A stretch of DNA of 12,499 nucleotides, from the NCBI GenBank assembly GCA_030610725.1, contig JAUWRE010000009.1, positions 1 to 12,499 on the forward strand, written 5' to 3'. The position numbers and the translations under genes were made by a program. Below, piece by piece: positions 6,794-11,755 of the stretch. The stretch is from Candidatus Aerophobota bacterium (GTDB taxonomy: Bacteria; Aerophobota; Aerophobia; Aerophobales; AE-B3A). How positions within the stretch are numbered: position 1 is the first letter of the stretch; every line of letters begins with the position of its first letter. The notes under the pieces were generated by a model. The model was not told where the DNA came from. It searched no databases and was given only the letters and a program-made list of their open reading frames with translations.

Positions 6794-6868
6794 TTACGCA
6801 GTTTATGTTGCAGAATACCAAGAATTCATCTGGGGATAAATTTACTGCTGAGGCAGGTCATAAAAAGT

Positions 6869-7504
6869 CTAATCTTCTGGAGTGATTTCGTACCATCGAA
6901 AGTCAGTCGTCACTTTAAAACCCATCTTTTCGTAAATTGACCGCCCCATGACTGATGCTTGCAGAGTCGCCACGTCACAACCCAGCGCTTCACCAGCCTT
7001 GACAGCATGCCATGAAATAGTCGTTGCATAACCTCGGCCACGGTAATCAGGCAAGGTTGAAACCCCGTAGACACCCGCAACCCGACCAGTGGTGACTAAA
7101 CAAGAGGTACATACTGGTTTATCACCTACATAACCGACGAACATGGAAACTGTCGGGTGATCCCGAAATCGCGGACTCGCCAGGCGCTGCAGCAATGAGA
7201 ACGGCAGATTGGAGCCCGCTGCGACCGTTGCTTGAAAAAGCGCAAGCTCCTCATCGTTGCTGACAGAGCGAATCTCTAGATCGGCTGGCTTTTCGGGTGC
7301 TGGCGGGATCGGGAAAAGGGTCATCCCAGGCGCAGGTGTGGCTGGCTTGTGCTTACGACTAACAACGAGAGTCTCTGTAGCATCATCAACTCCAGGCGGA
7401 ATACATATAATTGCAGGTAAGTTGCGTGCCTTAAAATGATGAACAACCCGGTCGAGTGACTCCTCAGCCATTTTTAAGGGTCGCTGTACAAAGACTAAAT
7501 TCAT
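6869..7504 (-). CDS. GNAT-family acetyltransferase (surviving frame, N-terminus cut by a stop)
   Basis: A predicted acyl-CoA N-acetyltransferase, 211 aa from the first ATG after a premature stop. The GNAT domain occupies roughly residues 75-205. Motif A with the acetyl-CoA pyrophosphate loop is VSTLPDYRGRGYATTI (RGRGYA), followed by the helix and the C-terminal block ASVMGRSIYEKMGFKVT. The region before it (VVHHFKARNLPAIICIP) is a linker or partial second lobe. No ribosome binding site precedes this ATG. The same frame continues upstream through a single TAA to a properly positioned ATG at 7642, so the natural protein was probably 257 aa. The catalytic domain lies wholly downstream of the stop and could still be made by reinitiation 12 nt after it. 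The acetylated substrate is unknown. Confidence 0.85.
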   Translation of the reverse strand: MNLVFVQRPLKMAEESLDRVVHHFKARNLPAIICIPPGVDDATETLVVSRKHKPATPAPGMTLFPIPPAPEKPADLEIRSVSNDEELALFQATVAAGSNLPFSLLQRLASPRFRDHPTVSMFVGYVGDKPVCTSCLVTTGRVAGVYGVSTLPDYRGRGYATTISWHAVKAGEALGCDVATLQASVMGRSIYEKMGFKVTTDFRWYEITPED

Positions 7505-7642
7505 AAAGGCAAAGGGTTACCCACAATCTGTACGCAAGAAACCGTCAAACTCATGTATTTCACTTTGATCTGAACCCTCGATAATCAGTCGCCATGTCTC
7601 AAAGTAATTCGTGTTGGCCCAAAACAACCTACGCTTTTCCAT
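7505..7642 (-). pseudogene. N-terminal part of the GNAT gene, separated by an in-frame TAA
   Basis: ATG at 7642-7640 is preceded by GGGAGG at a good distance and opens MEKRRLFWANTNYFETWRLI, then EGSDQSEIHEFDGFLRTDCG, before TAA at 7519-7517 (codon 42). After the stop the same frame reads PFAF and runs into the GNAT frame at codon 47 with no shift. The segment looks like the normal beginning of such an acetyltransferase, so a single nonsense change (or a sequencing error) has split the gene. Confidence 0.7.
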
Positions 7643-7735
7643 AATTGCCTCCCGACCAAACCGTTGTCAAGCTGACCTGCCCCCATTAATAGTACCACTT
7701 GTTAAGCTAGAGCTGCTGGTGTCTTTGACCTCCAC

Positions 7736-7764
7736 AACCTATCCCAAATCTCAGCGCTTGTCAA
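7736..7764 (-). promoter_or_regulatory. Repeat-borne promoter upstream of the GNAT gene
   Basis: Minus strand TTGACA (7764-7759), 17-nt spacer, TAGGTT (7741-7736). The -35 is perfect, the -10 is 3/6, and the identical -10 occurs at 10843-10838. The leader would be about 90 nt. Confidence 0.4.
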
Positions 7765-7780
7765 TCTGGTTTTCGGAGGA
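7743..7780 (+). repeat. Dispersed 40-bp repeat, copy B
   Basis: CCCAAATCTCAGCGCTTGTC, then AATCTGGTTTTCGGAGGA. Together with copy D it is closest to the consensus. It lies in the spacer upstream of the GNAT gene, in the same orientation as the other four copies. Confidence 0.75.
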
Positions 7781-7877
7781 TCTGCGTTGGAGATAGTCTA
7801 GCAAAAGGGATTTAGTCGTCAATTAATGTTTGAATGCTTGGATACTCTTCTTTGACAACAACAGCTTTTGCATTAAG

Positions 7878-7991
7878 ATGAATGAAGATAGTACCTCTGA
7901 ATGGAAGAAAGAAGCAACAAAAGAAGTAGATAAAGGTTTCGGATTGAGCTTTCTGCTTCTCTTAAAGAGAAGGCAATGCAAAAAAGAATGA
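7878..7991 (+). CDS. Possible 37-aa ORF translationally coupled to the next gene
   Basis: ATG at 7878 opens MNEDSTSEWKKEATKEVDKG, then FGLSFLLLLKRRQCKKE, and ends at TGA 7989-7991. That stop overlaps an in-frame ATG of the downstream gene as ATGA (7988-7991), a classic coupling arrangement. The peptide has an acidic and lysine-rich first half, a short hydrophobic patch and a basic end. No ribosome binding site is visible; a TTGACA lies at 7852-7857 without a clear -10. Unrecognised; it may be a leader peptide or chance. Confidence 0.3.
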   Translation: MNEDSTSEWKKEATKEVDKGFGLSFLLLLKRRQCKKE

Positions 7992-8425
7992 ATACCAAAA
8001 GGAAGGATACATTCCAGCTTCCCAGGCAATCAAGATTCTATGGTGAGTGCATTGAAGTTCAAACGGCCGATGGGTCCTTTTATCCTTCGGCCTTTGTCTG
8101 GTGTGGCCAAAAATATACTATCACCAAAATAATTCATGCTTGGCCAGACTGGGGATATGGAAGGTCCACTCTCGATAAGAAAAACTGGCGATTGAGGCAT
8201 CACCGGAACTACTTTATTGTCCGAACAAATGCCGGCCAACTCTTCAAGATATACCACGATCGGGGAGTCAAGAGAAATTCCCCCAAGGCGTGGATTCTAA
8301 GTGAGGAGCTCTTGGCTGTTCACCCTCGAGAGAAGCCGTCTCAAGCGCGAGAATTTCTACTGGGCGAAAAGAAGAGAAATGAAAGTCCAATAAAACCTCG
8401 AACCGACAAAAGCTTTGGAAAGTGA
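7976..8425 (+). CDS. DUF6504-like protein of unknown function
   Basis: A 149-aa soluble protein. The core, about residues 21-112, has the order FYGECIEVQTADGSFYPSAF, WCGQKYTITKIIHAWPDWG, WRLRHHRNYFIVRT, GQLFKIYHDRG and AWILSEELL. This resembles the DUF6504 family of short beta-rich proteins (pattern memory, moderate certainty). The last 35 residues are basic and low in structure. Two starts are possible: ATG 7976, which has GAGAAGG only 2 nt upstream, and ATG 7988, which overlaps the stop of the preceding 37-aa ORF. The gene is followed after 3 nt by the zinc-ribbon gene, so they form an operon. No function is known to me. Confidence 0.85.
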   Translation: MQKRMNTKRKDTFQLPRQSRFYGECIEVQTADGSFYPSAFVWCGQKYTITKIIHAWPDWGYGRSTLDKKNWRLRHHRNYFIVRTNAGQLFKIYHDRGVKRNSPKAWILSEELLAVHPREKPSQAREFLLGEKKRNESPIKPRTDKSFGK

Positions 8426-8428
8426 AGA

Positions 8429-9046
8429 ATGGCAATAATCTGTCCGAATTGTAAACAGCAGTATGACGTTACATTATTTGAATTCGATAGTGTTGTCGCA
8501 TGTGATTGCGGAGCGAGGATAAGACTTGATCCTAGAAGGGGTATAGTTCTAGAAACAGAAAGTTCACAAAATAGAAGGAGGCGGACGATGACTACTTCTT
8601 TTATTTCAGGATTTGAAGCTGCTGATAGAATCAAAAACTTGATTCACAAAGATACGCAGATAGGAGAAGATAAGGTCTATCTTACTGTGAAACAGATATA
8701 CTCTTTAGATAAAAAAGGCAGTTTAGATTTTGGTGGTAGTGAACTTAACCTAGCAAAAAGAAAGCCTCTGCTTCCGAAAAAGAAGCTTACAGAAGATAAA
8801 TATGGATGGTGGGACCTTAATCAGGGCATGTACCTTGTTGAGTTTAACGAACAGATAGATTTGGAAGATAGAGAAATAGCTATCCTCGAGCCTCGAGAAG
8901 AGCTTTTACACAATTGCTCTTTTCATCCTCTTCGGATTATGACACCTGAAGAAAAACTCTCTTTCATTCCTTTGAATGTTGGATACCAGGGTATAGATAT
9001 CAAGCAAAATGCCCGTATCTCAGTGTTGAGAATAGTGAAGAGATAA
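8429..9046 (+). CDS. Zinc ribbon fused to a dCTP-deaminase/dUTPase-like domain
   Basis: A 205-aa protein. Residues 1-33 form a small zinc ribbon (C5-x2-C8, then C25-x-C27 followed by Gly). Residues 54-205 look like the trimeric dUTPase/dCTP-deaminase fold: LTVKQIYSL, GWWDLNQGMYLVEFNEQI, AILEPREELLHN, and the C-terminal VGYQGIDIKQNARISVLRI. The motif usually reading R-S-S-L is here R156-E-E-L, so catalysis is doubtful and a nucleotide-binding or structural role is possible. AAGGAGG (8575-8581) lies 6 nt before an in-frame ATG at 8588 (codon 54), so the second domain may also be made alone (152 aa). The first start lies 3 nt after the preceding stop, suggesting coupling. Confidence 0.82.
   Translation: MAIICPNCKQQYDVTLFEFDSVVACDCGARIRLDPRRGIVLETESSQNRRRRTMTTSFISGFEAADRIKNLIHKDTQIGEDKVYLTVKQIYSLDKKGSLDFGGSELNLAKRKPLLPKKKLTEDKYGWWDLNQGMYLVEFNEQIDLEDREIAILEPREELLHNCSFHPLRIMTPEEKLSFIPLNVGYQGIDIKQNARISVLRIVKR
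8575..8590 (+). promoter_or_regulatory. Internal ribosome binding site and start within the zinc-ribbon/dUTPase-like gene
   Basis: AAGGAGG at 8575-8581, 6 nt before ATG 8588-8590, in the same frame as the larger gene. It is much stronger than the site of the upstream start at 8429, so a shorter product without the zinc ribbon is likely. Confidence 0.6.
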
Positions 9047-9164
9047 ATCCAGATCAAGTACTAAAGAAAGCTTATCAAACAGCACTAACAAAAGCTCATC
9101 TAGTAGAGTTAATTATTCTGCTGCACAATTCAATAGAGATTTATGGAGGTCCTTATCTTTCAAG

Positions 9165-9701
9165 ATGCAGATTAGTGGACGAGAAGTTAAGGTACTTTTT
9201 TTCAAAGACACCGGGACATTTTATGTAGAGCTTCTTCTACGAGAAGGTGACTGTCCAGAGAAAAAAGAGTTCCCCGAAGTTCAGATGTGCTCAGGAGATT
9301 GTCAGGGTACCTATCTCAGTGCAATGGTTAAAGAAAACATGGTGAAGATCGTCGGTAGCATTTTCCCCAAACCACATATTATGTATAGCGAAGAATTTGC
9401 CAAAAAGCGTCACCTGAGAAGAGAGGAAATTACCCGCTACAGCAAAGATTACCTGGAGAGGAACCGGTATACTCTCGATTCATACATGGGTGGAAGAAAG
9501 AAGAGAGTCTATGTAGGAGAAGAGCACGTGGAGACTATCTTCGAAGGCTGCACTTTTCGGGTAGCAGAAGGAGCATTCGATGATTTCTTGACAAAGCTCC
9601 GGAAAGATGAACTTGAAAGAATCGCGAAGAACTTGGAGAAGATAAAGAATAAGGCTGCTCCCACTACAACCAAAGACTTCGGCAAGTTCCTTAGACTGTA
9701 A
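9165..9701 (+). CDS. Unrecognised 178-aa protein
   Basis: Likely cytoplasmic; no signal peptide or membrane segment. The N-terminal half is beta-like (REVKVLFFKDTGTFYVELLL) with cysteines at 30, 42 and 46 (DC...MCSGDC) and 129. The middle is charged (AKKRHLRREEITRYSKDYLE). Residues 138-163 form an amphipathic helix (FDDFLTKLRKDELERIAKNL, then EKIKN). The only nearby ribosome binding site, GGAGGT at 9145-9150, is 14 nt from the ATG, which is long. The frame is open further upstream to 9039 but without a normal start codon. It is the last member of the plus-strand cluster, 118 nt after the dUTPase-like gene. I recognise no family. Confidence 0.75.
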   Translation: MQISGREVKVLFFKDTGTFYVELLLREGDCPEKKEFPEVQMCSGDCQGTYLSAMVKENMVKIVGSIFPKPHIMYSEEFAKKRHLRREEITRYSKDYLERNRYTLDSYMGGRKKRVYVGEEHVETIFEGCTFRVAEGAFDDFLTKLRKDELERIAKNLEKIKNKAAPTTTKDFGKFLRL

Positions 9702-9754
9702 GAGCCCTAGAACAGCACTGTGCACAAACCTAAATGAGAACCTAACAGGCACCA

Positions 9755-9901
9755 ATGGAGCGAGCGAATGAAAAGGGTTCCAAGACACGTAAGAAGCGTC
9801 GCTGTTACAATTCGCTAACAAAAACTGATAACCCTCTCATCATATCGCTTGAAGTCAAACCGAAACTAAAACTGAAAAGAAAACGCAAACTTATTCCATA
9901 A
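9755..9901 (+). CDS. Possible 48-aa very basic ORF
   Basis: ATG at 9755 opens MERANEKGSKTRKKRRCYNS and ends with a KPKLKLKRKRKLIP tail before TAA. Only a weak AGG lies 7 nt upstream. Composition is strongly Lys/Arg-rich. It follows the 9165-9701 gene in the same direction, ahead of the hairpin at 9956-9987. It may be chance in A-rich DNA. Confidence 0.2.
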   Translation: MERANEKGSKTRKKRRCYNSLTKTDNPLIISLEVKPKLKLKRKRKLIP

Positions 9902-9955
9902 CCTACCAAGTATTTATCTCAGTATTCCTCTGGCCTGCTTTTCGGAAACAGTGTT

Positions 9956-9987
9956 AACCCAGATCTCAGCAGTTGTAGATCTGGGTT
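9956..9987. terminator. Perfect 11-bp hairpin between converging genes (possible bidirectional terminator)
   Basis: AACCCAGATCT (9956-9966) and AGATCTGGGTT (9977-9987) pair perfectly around a 10-nt loop. On the plus strand TTTT spans 9986-9989; on the minus strand the tail is short in T, so termination there is less certain. It lies 31 nt beyond the stop of the cupin-Nudix gene. Confidence 0.5.
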
Positions 9988-9994
9988 TTGGGGA
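9957..9994 (+). repeat. Dispersed 40-bp repeat, copy C (hairpin variant)
   Basis: ACCCAGATCTCAGCAGTTGT, then AGATCTGGGTTTTGGGGA. It is the same repeat as copies A, B, D and E, but the TTGACA on the minus strand has become TCTACA and the arms are now perfectly complementary. This is the only copy between gene ends and not before a gene. Confidence 0.7.
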
Positions 9995-10017
9995 CTTAGT
10001 GATCCAAGGGCTGAATC

Positions 10018-10830
10018 TTATCGTAGGAATGTACGGCCTTTATATTCCAATAGGTCCTTGGCTTTTTGTTTGCAGCATTCGATTGTATCATCAGGAATAT
10101 TCCTCAAATCATGAAAACGCCATTCTGAGATTTCAGACTTTTGAATACGGATTTGGTCTTCGCTCACATCGCCTTTCATTCTGAAGAAAAACAGAACTTG
10201 CTGTACTCTGTCCTTGTTTGGGTATTCAATAGTCCAATTAGAACCACTATAAACACTGATTAGCTCGTCTATCTCTAGCTGAATTCCCAATTCCTCTCTT
10301 AGTTCTCGTTTTACAGCAGTCTGAATCGACTCGTCTAATTCTAGCAAACCACCCGGTATCTGCCACTTGTCTAGTAGTCGGTGCCGAACCAGCAAGATTC
10401 TATTGCCCTCAGTAATTGCGCCTGCAACGCTAGGGAGGATAAGTACCTCACTACCCACCAGCTGTCTTATTCTTTGCCAGTAGTCAAGTTTACCGGATAC
10501 ACTCATATCAACAATGTTTTTGCTATCAGGGAGTGACTTTTCTTTGACGATGACCCATTTAACACCAACAGAAGAATCTATTGAGTGCCACTTGTGTTTC
10601 TCATAAGGATCGACCACTAAGAGCATCTCTTTTGAGAGACAGACAATTCTACCTTCGACTTGTATAGCTCCCTTCCCTTCTATAATCAGGTAGTACTCCT
10701 TATACGGATGATGGTGTAGTTGATTATTGCCTGGAATGCTTTTCAGATTCTGAGTAAGACCAATCTCAATTTCCGAGCCGTTCCAGTGACCACAAAACAG
10801 GTGTGATTTACCTTTCTTGTACAGTCTCAT
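10018..10830 (-). CDS. Cupin-Nudix hydrolase fusion protein
   Basis: A two-domain protein of 270 aa from ATG 10830. The first half is a cupin: QLHHHPYKEYYLIIEGKGAI supplies metal-type histidines and the Glu-Tyr-Tyr strand, and VVDPYEKHKWHSI is the second motif. The second half is a Nudix hydrolase, with the complete Nudix box GLLELDESIQTAVKRELREE followed by LGI (G-x5-E-x7-REUxEExGU), preceded by ILLVRHRLLDKWQIPGG. Nudix enzymes hydrolyse nucleoside diphosphates linked to another moiety; the cupin may bind or convert a sugar nucleotide. The frame also opens at a TTG at 10866, but that TTG is the -35 of the upstream repeat. ATG 10830 has AGGTTTGG upstream and is only 7 nt from the -10, so the mRNA may be nearly leaderless. 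The substrate is unknown. Confidence 0.9.
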   Translation of the reverse strand: MRLYKKGKSHLFCGHWNGSEIEIGLTQNLKSIPGNNQLHHHPYKEYYLIIEGKGAIQVEGRIVCLSKEMLLVVDPYEKHKWHSIDSSVGVKWVIVKEKSLPDSKNIVDMSVSGKLDYWQRIRQLVGSEVLILPSVAGAITEGNRILLVRHRLLDKWQIPGGLLELDESIQTAVKRELREELGIQLEIDELISVYSGSNWTIEYPNKDRVQQVLFFFRMKGDVSEDQIRIQKSEISEWRFHDLRNIPDDTIECCKQKAKDLLEYKGRTFLR

Positions 10831-10837
10831 AGTGCCA

Positions 10838-10866
10838 AACCTAACCCAAATCCCAGAACTTGTCAA
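10838..10866 (-). promoter_or_regulatory. Repeat-borne promoter of the cupin-Nudix gene
   Basis: Minus strand TTGACA (10866-10861), 17-nt spacer, TAGGTT (10843-10838). The start site would fall at or within a few nt of the ATG at 10830. Confidence 0.45.
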
Positions 10867-10883
10867 TGTGGTTTTGGGGAAGG
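10845..10883 (+). repeat. Dispersed 40-bp repeat, copy D
   Basis: CCCAAATCCCAGAACTTGTC, then AATGTGGTTTTGGGGAAGG. It fills most of the 66-nt spacer between the radical SAM stop and the cupin-Nudix start. Confidence 0.75.
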
Positions 10884-10896
10884 GCTCAGCTGGGTT

Positions 10897-11697
10897 TTAG
10901 AACACTAGCTGACATGGAATTTCCCTCATCCTAAAAAGGTAAGCTAGTTCAGTGCCTTTTTGAGCAAAGAACTCATTCATCCTTGCCCTCTCCAGGCCAT
11001 ACTTTCGGTAGACCCAGTCAGCATAGTGATAGTTCATTTTGTCGATGACGACATAGTCCACTTTACCCTGTAGTTGGGAGGGCAGGGTCTCTGTTTTTGG
11101 GAGCATGGGGGCAATCATGACGTACGTTCTAACTTCCTCTCTGTGTAAGATTTTCAGGGCGTTGATCCTCTCCTCAATGCGTGGAGCCTTGGGCTCAAAG
11201 ATTGACCTGAGTTCCTCATCTCCGGTACCAATACTAAAACCGACTTCTAATTGGTCAAATCTTTTCAACAGGTCCAAATCTCTCAAAACTAGAGGCGACT
11301 TGGTTTGGATTGTAACTGGCCACCCGTTCCCTTGTAAGACTTCGAGGTATCTTCTGGTAATCTCATATTCTTCCTCAATGGGTTGATATGGATCGCATAC
11401 TCCACTTATCCAGACTCTGCCAACTTTCTTTTTCTTCACTTCCTCAGCCAGTAGTCCCGGAGCGTTGACTTTTGCATCAACAAAGTCCCCCCAGCTCTCC
11501 CTATGATGGGTGAATCGTTTCATGAATCTCGCATAGCAATAGGAGCACCCGTGCTGGCAACCACGATAAGGGTTGATGGTCCACTCGTAGATTTTTGACT
11601 CAGAGAGAATACTCTTTGCCTGGATTTCCACAGTCCTCATTTTCCTATAGCCCCAAACTTCACTTGCTTTCTCAGAGACTAACGTCTCATGTTTCAT
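10897..11697 (-). CDS. SPL-like radical SAM protein (Rv2578c/PA0069-type)
   Basis: A radical S-adenosylmethionine enzyme of the SPL-related group (266 aa from ATG 11697). The [4Fe-4S] motif is in NPYRGCQHGCSYCYARF (C47-x3-C51-x2-C54). Further group landmarks are VWISGVCDPYQPIEEEYEIT, VTIQTKSPLVLRDLDLL, VGFSIGTGDEELRSIFEP (with APRIEERINALK after it) and VMIAPMLP. The sequence resembles spore photoproduct lyase relatives, but these homologues in non-spore formers have no established reaction. Start choice: the frame extends to a GTG at 11736 inside the upstream repeat; ATG 11697 has GGAAGAG 4 nt upstream and fits the repeat promoter; a third ATG at 11640 would give the family's usual N-terminus but has poorly spaced AGGA. 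The methyltransferase gene precedes it. Confidence 0.9.
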   Translation of the reverse strand: MKHETLVSEKASEVWGYRKMRTVEIQAKSILSESKIYEWTINPYRGCQHGCSYCYARFMKRFTHHRESWGDFVDAKVNAPGLLAEEVKKKKVGRVWISGVCDPYQPIEEEYEITRRYLEVLQGNGWPVTIQTKSPLVLRDLDLLKRFDQLEVGFSIGTGDEELRSIFEPKAPRIEERINALKILHREEVRTYVMIAPMLPKTETLPSQLQGKVDYVVIDKMNYHYADWVYRKYGLERARMNEFFAQKGTELAYLFRMREIPCQLVF

Positions 11698-11714
11698 GCA
11701 ACTCTTCCAGAGAT

Positions 11715-11743
11715 AAATTAGGCCAATTCTCAGCACTTGTCAA
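11715..11743 (-). promoter_or_regulatory. Repeat-borne promoter of the radical SAM gene
   Basis: Minus strand TTGACA (11743-11738), 17-nt spacer, TAATTT (11720-11715). The -35 lies inside the last codons of the methyltransferase gene. The leader to ATG 11697 would be about 10 nt and would include GGAAGAG. Confidence 0.45.
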
Positions 11744-11755
11744 CATGAACCTTTT
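11722..11755 (+). repeat. Dispersed 40-bp repeat, copy E
   Basis: GCCAATTCTCAGCACTTGTC, then AACATGAACCTTTT. It is the most divergent copy on its right side. It overlaps the 3' end of the methyltransferase gene and encodes its last residues and stop. Confidence 0.6.

Noticed and set aside
8950..9229. Open -1 frame across the end of the dUTPase-like gene and the following spacer, with a protein-like stretch (NPDQVLKKAYQTALTKAHLV)
   Set aside because: It has no ATG, GTG or TTG start and no slippery heptamer, and the dUTPase-like domain ends normally at 9046; kept only as a curiosity.
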